From Teichococcus deserti (lineage in GTDB: Bacteria > Pseudomonadota > Alphaproteobacteria > Acetobacterales > Acetobacteraceae): a stretch of DNA of 33,389 bases. This document shows, in pieces, positions 6,302-12,981 of the stretch. How positions within the stretch are numbered: position 1 is the stretch's first letter; every line of letters starts with the position of its first letter. Below the pieces are notes generated by a model. It did no database searches and had not been told where the DNA came from. It worked only from the letters and a program-made list of their open reading frames with translations. Location: assembly GCF_001982615.1 (NCBI RefSeq), contig NZ_MLCO01000105.1, positions 1 to 33,389 on the forward strand, in the 5' to 3' direction. A program made the position numbers and the translations under genes.

Positions 6302-6661
6302 ATGAACCTCCCGGAAAGCGCTTTGTCCCCTGAATCCCAGGCCATGCAGGCAAACCTCAAAACCTGGCGAAAGCATAGGAACCTCACACTAGCGGCACTT
6401 GCAGAACATACCGGGAACAAGCTATCTACTCTGTCAAGCTGGGAGAACGGAAAAAGAGCTATGTCTTTGGACGATCTACAGAAGCTCGCCACCTTCTATG
6501 GCGTTCATCCGGCCGCATTGCTGATGGCGCCCCAGAATGCAGCTCCTGTCGTTGCTCGGATGCAAACCGCAGCTAGCATCGCGGCCGGGCTGGATGATGA
6601 AGCGGCGGAGGCTTGGCTCACCATGGGGCGCCGAGCGAGCGACAGGCCGCGCGAATCGTAG
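6302..6661 (+). CDS. CI-like repressor, XRE family, no peptidase domain
   Basis: A 119-residue protein. The XRE helix-turn-helix spans residues ~18-70 (LKTWRKHRNLTLAALAEHTGNKLSTLSSWENGKRAMSLDDLQKLATFYGVHPAALL). The remaining ~45 residues are a short helical tail. There is no LexA/S24-type peptidase, so RecA-triggered self-cleavage, the usual induction route, is not available. The gene is divergent from cro. ATG 6302 has no Shine-Dalgarno but lies six bases after a possible -10 (GACAAT, 6290-6295), suggesting leaderless translation as for lambda cI from PRM. ATG 6344 is an alternative start. Operators of the same half-site type flank it on both sides. Confidence 0.8.
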   Translation: MNLPESALSPESQAMQANLKTWRKHRNLTLAALAEHTGNKLSTLSSWENGKRAMSLDDLQKLATFYGVHPAALLMAPQNAAPVVARMQTAASIAAGLDDEAAEAWLTMGRRASDRPRES

Positions 6662-6671
6662 TTCCACGTAG

Positions 6672-6716
6672 AGTAGAAATTTTCTCTTGCGTAAATTTCT
6701 ACTGAGAGTGTAAATT
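6672..6716 (+). promoter_or_regulatory. PL-like early promoter and operator, rightward
   Basis: The operator pair AGTAGAAATT (6672-6681) and AATTTCTACT (6694-6703) is a perfect 10-bp inverted repeat. The promoter has -35 TTGCGT (6687-6692), an 18-bp spacer and -10 TAAATT (6711-6716). The module repeats the layout of the PR-like site on the opposite strand. It lies just after the repressor stop and points into the rightward early genes. Confidence 0.65.
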
Positions 6717-6745
6717 TTCCTCGCTTTCCAGTGAGGGAGATTAGA

Positions 6746-6916
6746 GTGCGCAGATCGGAGAGGGGCCACGGCCCCGCAAGGCGCCGGCTGGCCGGCACCG
6801 ACAACCGCCGCATCGTTTCCGAGAGCGTCCGCGACGGTGTCGAGCGCGTCTATCACGCGACCAAGGGCTGGCGGACCCGGCGCATTGCGCCGGCCGCGAA
6901 GACGCCGCGCTCATGA
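6746..6916 (+). CDS. Small basic early protein
   Basis: A 56-residue, strongly Arg-rich protein from GTG 6746, chosen because AGGGAG (6734-6739) lies six bases upstream; GTG 6731 is in frame but lacks a Shine-Dalgarno. The middle (RRIVSESVRDGVERVYHATKGWRTRR) looks helical and could bind nucleic acid. It is the first gene of the rightward early transcript, where lambda carries N, but there is no clear similarity to an antiterminator. It overlaps the next start by ATGA. Confidence 0.55.
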   Translation: MRRSERGHGPARRRLAGTDNRRIVSESVRDGVERVYHATKGWRTRRIAPAAKTPRS

Positions 6917-7248
6917 AGCTGCCCCTAGGCCCTGCCACCCTCTGCTTCGCGATCAGCGACCTGGTGCCGCTGCTGCCCGACCTGCGCAATGCCGCGGGGC
7001 ACGCGAACGCGGAAGCCATCAAAGCTCAGGAAGCGGGCGAGCAGCTGCTGTGCCAGGCGACAGCGCACATGACTTTGCGCCTCCTCTTCCCCGGCGGCTT
7101 CTTCCAATCCGCCGAAGCGCCCAGCCCCGAAGAAGCGAGCCTGCTCCGCCAGGCCGAGGTCTGCGCACAGAACGCTCGCAGCGCGCAAGCACGCGCCGCT
7201 CGCCTCACCGCCCTTATCCAGACTGTCGAGGCCAACCCATGCAGCTGA
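6913..7248 (+). CDS. Hypothetical early protein
   Basis: A 111-residue, Ala/Leu/Gln-rich, mostly helical protein, translationally coupled to the preceding gene (ATGA) and overlapping the next gene by ten bases. The C-terminal half (EEASLLRQAEVCAQNARSAQARAARLTALIQTVEA) is a likely coiled coil. No family recognised. The tight overlaps and consistent codon use support that it is real. Confidence 0.6.
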   Translation: MKLPLGPATLCFAISDLVPLLPDLRNAAGHANAEAIKAQEAGEQLLCQATAHMTLRLLFPGGFFQSAEAPSPEEASLLRQAEVCAQNARSAQARAARLTALIQTVEANPCS

Positions 7249-7598
7249 TTTCTGCCCAGGCCGCTGATCGATCGATCCTCGGCCTTCCCGCGCCGCCGGC
7301 CGCCGCCGCGCCGGGCATCTTCGCCAGCGTGCGCCAGGCGCGCGCTGCCCTGCTCCGCGCCTCGGCCGACTTCTGCCTGCGCCGCGCCGCCAGCTACGGC
7401 ATGAAGCGCGACGCCGCGCCGCCGGCCAGCATGCTCCGCTGCTTCCTGCACGCCAAGCAGCACGGCTGGGCCGCGCAGGCCGCCGCCTACCAGGCCATGG
7501 CCGAGGGGCGCGACGCCGACGCGAAGGAGGCCTTCGCGGTGTCCGACGAGGCCTTCCTGCGCGCCTCCGACATGAGGGCGCTCGCATGGCCTGCCTGA
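7239..7598 (+). CDS. Hypothetical early protein
   Basis: A 119-residue Ala-rich helical protein from ATG 7239, which overlaps the end of the preceding gene. It has several Arg/Lys-flanked helices (RQARAALLRASADFCLRRAASYGMKRD ... AKQHGWAAQAAAYQAMAEGRDADAKEAFAV). No domain recognised. It overlaps the start of the next gene by 13 bases, consistent with one compact rightward early operon. Confidence 0.55.
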   Translation: MQLISAQAADRSILGLPAPPAAAAPGIFASVRQARAALLRASADFCLRRAASYGMKRDAAPPASMLRCFLHAKQHGWAAQAAAYQAMAEGRDADAKEAFAVSDEAFLRASDMRALAWPA

Positions 7599-7903
7599 CC
7601 CCCTGCCCTTCCCCGTGCTCGGCCCTCGGCGCTACCGACAGCGCCAAGCTCCACAAGCAGATCGAACAGCGCCAGCGCACCTTCATGCGTCTTGGGCCTA
7701 AGCTGGTCGTGGATATGGACCAGCACGAAGTCGCCTGCCTCATCGCCGAGGCCATCCTCGACCTACAGCGCCCTGCCGGCTCAACTCCGACCCAGGCCCT
7801 CGCAGCCTTCCAGCCGGAGGACCGCACCGGCTTCTACCGTGCGGCGGTTGCAGCGATAGGCTACTTGGCCAAGAAGACCCACACTGCACACAGGACGTTC
7901 TAA
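7586..7903 (+). CDS. Hypothetical early protein
   Basis: A 105-residue protein, last of four overlapping rightward early genes. The central segment (RLGPKLVVDMDQHEVACLIAEAILDLQRP) and the C-terminal AFQPEDRTGFYRAAVAAIGYLAKK look like a folded helical domain. No family recognised. It ends 14 bp before the first par-type palindrome. Confidence 0.6.
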   Translation: MACLTPCPSPCSALGATDSAKLHKQIEQRQRTFMRLGPKLVVDMDQHEVACLIAEAILDLQRPAGSTPTQALAAFQPEDRTGFYRAAVAAIGYLAKKTHTAHRTF

Positions 7904-7917
7904 GCACGCCATTGTTT

Positions 7918-7949
7918 ATAGATATCTAGCTATCTAGCTAGATATCTAT
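7918..7949. repeat. Perfect 32-bp palindrome, candidate centromere site
   Basis: ATAGATATCTAGCTA (7918-7932) and TAGCTAGATATCTAT (7935-7949) are perfect inverted arms of 15 bp around a 2-bp centre. Further TATCTATC/GTAGATAGC repeats run to about 7966. The same TAGCTAGATA core recurs before parA and after its partner gene. The rest of the gap, 7967-8117, shows no gene. Confidence 0.7.
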
Positions 7950-8117
7950 CTATCTGTGTAGATAGCTTTGCTGCGCTGCGGCCGCCGCCACTTCCATGCT
8001 TGGCAGAGCTCAGATGTCAAAACGGCCGCCAGCAGGCGGCGGACTGATGTGGCCGTGCAAGGCTGCATCCATCGCCGCACCTGCTCTGTGCAAAACCCTT
8101 CAGCTCTCCTGAAATCC

Positions 8118-8164
8118 ATCTAGCTAGAAAGATATAAATCTAGCTAGATAGCTAGGAAGCTAGG
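8118..8164. promoter_or_regulatory. parA upstream repeat block, likely operator
   Basis: ATCTAGCTAGA occurs at 8118-8128 and again at 8138-8148 (20-bp step), followed by GATAGCTAGGAAGCTAGG. The block ends 16 bp before the parA start, where Par proteins commonly bind to repress their own operon. It is AT-rich and could include the par promoter. Confidence 0.6.
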
Positions 8165-8179
8165 TATGGAGCGGGTGCT

Positions 8180-8827
8180 GTGATTCTAATGGTTGGCGGT
8201 GAAAAGGGTGGTGTCGGCAAGACGACCCTTGCAACACACATGGCCGCTGCGCGGGCGGCCATGGGCAGAACCGTCGTACTGGTGGATGCTGATAGCCAGG
8301 GCACCTCCACAATTTGGAGCGATGCCCGAAAAGAGCATCAGCAGGTACCGCAATTTCCGTGCGTCAGCCTCCGCGGTGGCAAAGTGCATATCGAACTGCG
8401 GGAGCTGGCCCGCCACTACCAGGATGTGGTGGTGGATACTGGCGGCGCAGATAGCCAGGAGTTTCGCTCGGCCATGCTTGCCGCGAACACGCTGCTGATG
8501 CCGCTGCGGCCGGGCTCCTTCGACTTCTGGACCCTAATCAAGATGGGCGAGGTCGTGGCGCTGGCGGAAGGCTTCAACGACAACCTAAAAGCGGCGGTCT
8601 GCCTATCGCAGGTGCCGCCGACTGCTCTGGACCGGGCCAGGAAGGAAGCGGCTGAGGTAATGACCGATGTTCCACGCTTCACCCTACTGAATAGCCTGAC
8701 GGTGTTCCGGGCGGCCTTTAACCACTCGGCCGGCGAGGGCCTAACCGTCGACGAGATGCCGAGGCGCGATCCCAAAGCCTGCAGCGAAATCGGCTTCCTC
8801 CACGACGAGCTTTTCGCAGGAGCTTGA
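8180..8827 (+). CDS. parA: ParA-family partition ATPase
   Basis: A 215-residue protein from GTG 8180 (ggag eight bases upstream). The deviant Walker A motif GGEKGGVGKTT is at residues 6-16 with both signature lysines (9 and 14). VVLVDADSQG (about 33-42) is motif A', and DVVVDTGG (about 84-91) is Walker B. It is short and has no N-terminal DNA-binding domain, so it is the small (type Ib) ParA that works with a small DNA-binding partner. It segregates low-copy circular replicons along the nucleoid. The next gene supplies the partner and both sides carry repeat sites. The presence of this locus is the main evidence for a plasmid-like prophage. Confidence 0.92.
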   Translation: MILMVGGEKGGVGKTTLATHMAAARAAMGRTVVLVDADSQGTSTIWSDARKEHQQVPQFPCVSLRGGKVHIELRELARHYQDVVVDTGGADSQEFRSAMLAANTLLMPLRPGSFDFWTLIKMGEVVALAEGFNDNLKAAVCLSQVPPTALDRARKEAAEVMTDVPRFTLLNSLTVFRAAFNHSAGEGLTVDEMPRRDPKACSEIGFLHDELFAGA

Positions 8828-8829
8828 GC

Positions 8830-9114
8830 ATGGCCATCAAGATGCCGCCGCGCCGCCCTTCGGCCCCGGCCACCGCCGAGGATTTCATTGCCGGCGCTTC
8901 CGCAGCCCCTGCCCCTCGCCTGGATCTCCCATGGACAGATCCCAAGGTTCGGCCGGATCTGCGTGTGCAGATGAACGTCAAAGTGGCCGAACCGCTGGCG
9001 CTGAAGTGCCACTACCTGGCCTTGCGCCTGGGGCTTCGGAAGCAGGATGTGATGGAGCGGGCTCTCTCTGAATGGACGGACGAGCAGCTCAAGAAGCTTG
9101 GCTTGCCGAACTAG
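8830..9114 (+). CDS. Small centromere-binding protein (ParG/RHH type)
   Basis: A 94-residue protein. I chose ATG 8830 because AGGAG (8818-8822) lies seven bases upstream; the gene starts two bases after the parA stop. Residues 1-40 are a Pro/Ala-rich flexible tail. Residues ~41-94 (RPDLRVQMNVKVAEPLALKCHYLALRLGLRKQDVMERALSEWTDEQLKKLG) have a strand followed by two helices, as in ribbon-helix-helix partners of small ParA proteins such as ParG. It should bind the flanking palindromes and stimulate ParA. The assignment rests on fold pattern and position; sequence similarity within such partners is low. Confidence 0.72.
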   Translation: MAIKMPPRRPSAPATAEDFIAGASAAPAPRLDLPWTDPKVRPDLRVQMNVKVAEPLALKCHYLALRLGLRKQDVMERALSEWTDEQLKKLGLPN

Positions 9115-9128
9115 CTAGAAAAATATTT

Positions 9129-9168
9129 AGTTAGATAGCTATAAAGATATCTTTCTAGCTATCTAACT
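9129..9168. repeat. Near-perfect 40-bp palindrome after par genes
   Basis: AGTTAGATAGCTA (9129-9141) and TAGCTATCTAACT (9156-9168) are perfect 13-bp arms around AAAGATATCTTT (9143-9154), itself a palindrome. Only the pair 9142/9155 fails to match. A further CTAGCTAGAAA is at 9111-9121. The core matches the repeats before parA. There is no downstream T-run, so a centromere site is more likely than a terminator. The gap 9169-9423 shows no gene. Confidence 0.7.
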
Positions 9169-9423
9169 CTCTGAATTTCCTTTCTTGTCATTGGAAGCTC
9201 GGCGGGGAATCATTGAACCGTCGCGCATCCCCGCGCGGCCTTGATTCGCCCAAAACAGAAAGGGCCGGGCCAGCAGCAGAGCTACCAGACACCGACCCTT
9301 TCAAAACCGAACCGTAGCCCGGCAGGCGTGAGAACCCCAGGCTACGGCGATGCTCGGAAAACCGCAAGCGCGCGGTGAGGGGTATCTGCGTCCAAAATCC
9401 TGGTGCTGGGCTGGCAGATCGCC

Positions 9424-10005
9424 ATGCCCATTCGAACCTTTGCGCCCGCCCGGCGGGGCTCGGTCGCTGTCGCGAGCTGGCAGCGGCAGCGGCTCGGACA
9501 CACCGACCGCGTGCAGCTGATGGACGCTGCGCGGCGACGCGAACGCGCGACCCGCCAGCCCGGCAGCGGCCGCCACGGCGGCGAGCTGCGGCAGACCGGC
9601 CTGCGGGTGCTTTGGGCGCTGCTCTACCGCGGCTGGGGGCGCGCCGGCGCCTGCGATCCGGCCATTGCTCAGATCGCGGAGGCGGCCGCCGTCGCACGCT
9701 CGACGGCACAGGAAGCGCTCGGCCGCCTCGAGGCCGCCGGCATCCTGCTGCGGATCCGCCGCGGCCTGGTGGTGGGGCGGCGCTGGTGCCAGGTGACCAG
9801 CGCCTATCTGTTCCAGGAGCCGGCACGGTGGGCGCCGCCGAGCGATACCGAAAGCCGGTCACCCTCAGCCTCTGAAGATAATATCCAGGAAGAAGAATGG
9901 CAGAGGACGGCGCTGCCCGAGCCGACTGCGCCGCCAGATCCGGCCATGCTGCGGGAGATTGCAGCCCGGTGGGGGCTGCTGGAGGCTCTGGAAGCCGCCG
10001 CTTAG
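9424..10005 (+). CDS. Winged-helix protein, plasmid replication-like
   Basis: A 193-residue protein from ATG 9424 (GTG 9403 also in frame). The N-terminus is basic (RTFAPARRGSVAVASWQRQRLGHTDRVQLMDAARRRERATRQPG). The core is a winged helix (LRVLWALLYRG ... CDPAIAQIAEAAAVARSTAQEALGRLEAAGILLRIRRGLVVGRRWCQVTSAYLF). It resembles a family I associate with replication proteins of alphaproteobacterial plasmids and prophages, though a purely regulatory role is possible. It lies directly after the partition locus. If it is an initiator, this element carries two. The C-terminal ~60 residues are acidic and Pro-rich. Confidence 0.6.
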   Translation: MPIRTFAPARRGSVAVASWQRQRLGHTDRVQLMDAARRRERATRQPGSGRHGGELRQTGLRVLWALLYRGWGRAGACDPAIAQIAEAAAVARSTAQEALGRLEAAGILLRIRRGLVVGRRWCQVTSAYLFQEPARWAPPSDTESRSPSASEDNIQEEEWQRTALPEPTAPPDPAMLREIAARWGLLEALEAAA

Positions 10006-10087
10006 GCAGGGCAGGGGAGGGCAGCCAGGAAAGCGTCACCTCCGGCATCACCTCTCGCGAGAATTAGGCGGCAGGATCATCTGCCTT

Positions 10088-10102
10088 GTTCTCTGTTCGT
10101 TC
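10088..10102. promoter_or_regulatory. LexA (SOS) box before umuDC operon
   Basis: GTTCTCTGTTCGTTC is a GTTC-N7-GTTC direct repeat, the LexA site of Alphaproteobacteria. It overlaps a possible -35 (TTGTTC, 10086-10091) that is 17 bp from TAGGGT (10109-10114). It lies 60 bp before the first gene of the operon. Confidence 0.82.
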
Positions 10103-10162
10103 ACGTCTTAGGGTGGTTGCCGTGCCCCCCCGCGCTACGTTGTGCCTCGCCTGGAGCTGCTG

Positions 10163-10522
10163 ATGTCCCGCAAGACCGCCCGACCCTCCGCCGAACCCAA
10201 GCCTAAGTCGATCCAGACCAAGGAGGCGCTGAAGCGTCTGGCCGACCTGGCCAGCAAGCCGGTGGCCCCCGACAGGATCCGCCGCGAGGTCGAGGGCATG
10301 GTGAAGATCTGGCTGGACGGCGCCGGCGACGAGCGGCGGATCGAGCTGCGCGACAAGCTCGAGGAGATGGGCGGCGAGCTGGGCGAGGGCGTCGAGGCTG
10401 CCACCGAAGCCCTGGGCGACCTGGACAACGAGGACCTGGCCGGCAAGCGCCACGCCACGGCGGCGCTGCACGCGCTGCGCGCGGCCAAGGACGCCCTCGT
10501 GCAGGCGCGCACCAGCCTCTGA
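10163..10522 (+). CDS. Hypothetical protein in SOS operon
   Basis: A 119-residue protein from ATG 10163 with ggag eight bases upstream. It has a basic, Pro-rich N-terminus (SRKTARPSAEPKPKS), then mostly charged amphipathic helices (TKEALKRLADLASK ... ERRIELRDKLEEMGGELGEGVEAATEAL ... ATAALHALRAAKDALVQA). No family recognised. It lies between the LexA box and the umuD-like gene with only four bases before the latter, so it is damage-inducible and may act with the polymerase. Confidence 0.65.
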   Translation: MSRKTARPSAEPKPKSIQTKEALKRLADLASKPVAPDRIRREVEGMVKIWLDGAGDERRIELRDKLEEMGGELGEGVEAATEALGDLDNEDLAGKRHATAALHALRAAKDALVQARTSL

Positions 10523-10526
10523 TGCC

Positions 10527-10919
10527 ATGGGCCAGCAGGAACCCCCCGGCGGATATACTGGCGCCGAGACCACCGGCTTTGTCTCGCCGGCGGGCGACAG
10601 CCTGGAAGGCCCCATCGACCTCGAGGTCGCGCTCGACCTGCGCCGGCCCAATCGCTACCTGGTCCGCGTCTCCGGCGATGCCTTGCGCGAGCACGGCATC
10701 CTGTCCGAGGACATTCTGGTCACCGATGCTGCTATCCCGCCCCGGGTCGGCGCCGTCGCCATCGTCATGCTGCATGGCGACGTCGTGGTGGCGCGCCTGG
10801 CGCTGAAGGACGGCACCTGGTGGCTGCAATCCGGCCGCCGCGGCCGCCATAGCGTCGCCGTGCCGGAAGATGCCGAGATCTGGGGCGTGGCGACCGCCCT
10901 CGTCCGAGATCGGATGTAG
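10527..10919 (+). CDS. umuD: UmuD-like protein, catalytically dead
   Basis: A 130-residue protein clearly related to UmuD: GFVSPAGD at residues 17-24 matches the region after the UmuD cleavage point, and VSGDALREHGILSEDILVTD and HGDVVVARL match the catalytic core. In UmuD the nucleophile is Ser60 in GDSM and the base is Lys97 in VKKL, 37 residues apart. Here the equivalents are Ala52 (GDAL) and Ala89 (VVARL), also 37 apart. Self-cleavage and LexA-like peptidase activity should therefore be lost. Only 16 residues precede the cleavage-like region, so the protein may work directly as a UmuD'-like subunit of the polymerase encoded next. A role as a non-cleavable inhibitor is the alternative. Confidence 0.85.
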   Translation: MGQQEPPGGYTGAETTGFVSPAGDSLEGPIDLEVALDLRRPNRYLVRVSGDALREHGILSEDILVTDAAIPPRVGAVAIVMLHGDVVVARLALKDGTWWLQSGRRGRHSVAVPEDAEIWGVATALVRDRM

Positions 10920-10924
10920 CGGCC

Positions 10925-12184
10925 ATGCCCAGCACCTATGGGCTGATCGACGGCAATTCCTTCTACTGCTCGGCCGAGCGCGCCTTCGCGCCCGTGCTGC
11001 GCGGCGCCGCGGTGGTGGTGCTGTCGAACAATGACGGCTGCGCCATCGCCAGGACCGCGGAGGCCAAGGCGCTGGGCATCAAGATGGGCGATCCCTGGCA
11101 TCTGATCCGCGAGCGCCGCGAGCTGCGCGACGTGCGCTGGTTCAGCAGCAACTACCCGCTGTATGGCGACATGTCGCGCCGGGTCTACCAGGTGCTCGCC
11201 GAGCGGCTGCCGCGGGTCGAGCCCTACAGCATCGACGAGATGTTCCTGGATCTCGACGTGCCGGGCGATCTGCGCCGGCTGTGCCAGGAGCTGCGGGAGG
11301 TGGTGCGCCGCATCGCCAAGATCCCGACCTGCGTCGGCTGGGGGCCGACCAAGACCATCGCCAAGCTGGCCAACGGCATCGCCAAGGATCATCCCGAGCT
11401 CGACGGCCTGTGCGACCTGACCGACCCACTGGTGCGGGCCGGCTGGTACGAACGCCTCGGGATAGGGGGCGTCTGGGGCATCGGCCGGCGCACCGAGGAG
11501 AAGCTGGCCCAGCTCGGCATCCGCAGCATCGCCGACTTCCTGGCGCTGGACCCGCGCATGGCCCGCGACCTGCTGACGGTGGTCGGCGGCCGGGTGCAGG
11601 AGGAGCTGCGCGGCGTCTCCTGCCTGCCGTTGCAGCTGATGGCGGCGCCGCGGAAGGGGCTGGCGGTGACCCGGTCTTTCGGCCGGCCCGTACTGACCTG
11701 GCGCGACATGCGGGAGGCGGTCGCCGCCTATGCCGCCCGGGCGGCCGAGAAGCTGCGGGCCGAGGGTATGGAGGCCTGCCACATGCAGGTCTTCCTGCAC
11801 ACCAACCCGCATGACGGCAGCACCTGGTACTCGGCACAGCGCAGCGCTCGCATCGAGCCGACCAGCGACACGCTGGCGCTGATCGGCGAGGCGATGCGGC
11901 TGCTGCCGCCGCTGTGGCGGGATGGCTTCGCCTACGCCAAGGCCGGGATCATGCTGACCGACCTGGTGCCGGCGCGGCAGCAGGCCCGGATGTTCCAGAC
12001 CCGCGATCCTGTGCGTTCGGCGAAGACCATGGCGGCGCTGGATGCGGTCAACGAGCGCTTTGGCCGCGGCACTCTGCGGCCGCTGGCGACCGGCATCACC
12101 CGATCATGGGGCACCCGACAGCAGAAGCTGTCGCAGCGCTACACCACCAGGATCGAGGAAATCATGCGGGCGACTGCACTCTGA
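10925..12184 (+). CDS. umuC: UmuC, Y-family DNA polymerase V catalytic subunit
   Basis: A 419-residue protein, full length for the family. Catalytic acidic residues are present: Asp9 in LIDGNSFYCSAE, and Asp104-Glu105 in YSIDEMFLD. PTCVGWGPTKTIAKLANGIAK (about 143-163) is the palm/thumb motif, and VWGIGRRTEEKLAQLGI a helix-hairpin-helix. The C-terminal little-finger domain includes the ITRSWGTRQQKLSQRYTT region typical of UmuC. A clamp-binding motif is at best weak (QARMF). It performs error-prone bypass of damaged DNA as part of an SOS operon, where the partner UmuD-like protein is already catalytically inert. Confidence 0.95.
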   Translation: MPSTYGLIDGNSFYCSAERAFAPVLRGAAVVVLSNNDGCAIARTAEAKALGIKMGDPWHLIRERRELRDVRWFSSNYPLYGDMSRRVYQVLAERLPRVEPYSIDEMFLDLDVPGDLRRLCQELREVVRRIAKIPTCVGWGPTKTIAKLANGIAKDHPELDGLCDLTDPLVRAGWYERLGIGGVWGIGRRTEEKLAQLGIRSIADFLALDPRMARDLLTVVGGRVQEELRGVSCLPLQLMAAPRKGLAVTRSFGRPVLTWRDMREAVAAYAARAAEKLRAEGMEACHMQVFLHTNPHDGSTWYSAQRSARIEPTSDTLALIGEAMRLLPPLWRDGFAYAKAGIMLTDLVPARQQARMFQTRDPVRSAKTMAALDAVNERFGRGTLRPLATGITRSWGTRQQKLSQRYTTRIEEIMRATAL

Positions 12185-12313
12185 TGTGGATCGAGCAGAC
12201 CCATGGGATCAGGGCGGGAAAAGTTGCGCTGGGCAATAAAGCATTTCCAATTTCGGCACAGTCTAAGCGGGCTCATCCTATTCGAGTGATGAAGAAACTG
12301 GCACGACAGAGGG

Positions 12314-12526
12314 ATGTTTGTGGTGCGGGAATTGTCCTTTTTTGCCACCGCAACGGTATATCAGCTCGTGACAATGTTGATCTTCATCATTGTTTGCTAC
12401 GCCATTGTCGTGCCGGGCTTCTACTTCTTGGCCTGGATCTTGGATGTCGCGATGGCGCGCATTTACCAGCGGGGAAATGCGGTCGCACAGTCTGGCTCGG
12501 AGCCTCATCGCAACGTCATCCGCTGA
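12314..12526 (+). CDS. Small membrane protein
   Basis: Up to 70 residues, with a long hydrophobic stretch at about residues 16-44 (VYQLVTMLIFIIVCYAIVVPGFYFLAWIL) interrupted by a Pro-Gly, followed by a polar C-terminus. This fits one long or two short membrane helices. The start is uncertain: the Shine-Dalgarno-like agaggg is too close to ATG 12314 and better placed for GTG 12320. The surrounding island is less GC-rich than the rest. Function unknown; superinfection exclusion would be a guess from size and place. The rest of 12185-12624 shows nothing else I can support. Confidence 0.5.
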   Translation: MFVVRELSFFATATVYQLVTMLIFIIVCYAIVVPGFYFLAWILDVAMARIYQRGNAVAQSGSEPHRNVIR

Positions 12527-12624
12527 CCGACAGTATGGCATCTGCACGCGCTGCCAGATCAGGGCCGATATTAAAAGGTTATCGTGCAAAGAAGGTCGTC
12601 GGCAGCCGCTTCGAAGAGCAGCCA

Positions 12625-12981
12625 TCACATCGCCAACAACTCTTCGACGACCTTGTGGAAGCGCCCATGGGCCACCGGGTGAAGCATCTGTGGGCGCCCC
12701 TGGCACAAAGAGTCTCCGCTACTCAGCGGCACATCATTGACCATCATCGAAGGTACGTTCTGCCGACGGAGACATTCCGCCAGCAGAGCGACGCGATGGT
12801 CGCGAAGCTGGGCATTGAAGACTACGAAATCGACGTTGCCAAGCAACAGGATGTCGAGCGCTGCGTCCTCGCTTGGAACAGGCCCCAAGATCGTCGCCCC
12901 CATCTCATGCAGAGAAAGAGCCAGCTCCATTGCCGAATAGTAGTTTGTCTCGACCACGAGAATTCTGCGGCCTCTCAACAT
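12625..12981 (-). CDS. Degenerate response-regulator receiver domain
   Basis: A 118-residue stand-alone receiver-like protein (from ATG 12981; ATG 13047 is an alternative). It begins RRILVVE and keeps the receiver pattern: ALSLHEMGATILGPVPSEDAALDILLLGNVDFVVFNAQLRDHRV. The phosphorylated Asp is replaced by Asn56 (FN instead of LD). The acidic partner after VVE is Thr12, the switch Thr position reads MMVND, and the conserved Lys-Pro reads His-Pro. All phosphotransfer residues are therefore missing. It resembles the single-domain receivers common in Alphaproteobacteria. It is on the opposite strand from its neighbours and in an AT-richer patch, so it may be an acquired gene acting as a decoy or binding partner. 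Confidence 0.65.
   Translation of the reverse strand: MLRGRRILVVETNYYSAMELALSLHEMGATILGPVPSEDAALDILLLGNVDFVVFNAQLRDHRVALLAECLRRQNVPSMMVNDVPLSSGDSLCQGRPQMLHPVAHGRFHKVVEELLAM

Noticed and set aside
7918-9168. TAGCTAGATA palindromes considered as transposon ends
   Set aside because: No transposase lies between them, there is no target duplication, and the enclosed genes are a partition pair that explains them better.
9188-10051. Minus-strand frame of 287 codons
   Set aside because: It is antisense to the winged-helix gene, dominated by Arg/Pro/Ala/Ser, with no motif and no Shine-Dalgarno.
12278-12706. Minus-strand frame of 142 codons over the AT-richer island
   Set aside because: It overlaps the hydrophobic plus-strand gene, extends the receiver region in another frame, and has no motif or ribosome site.
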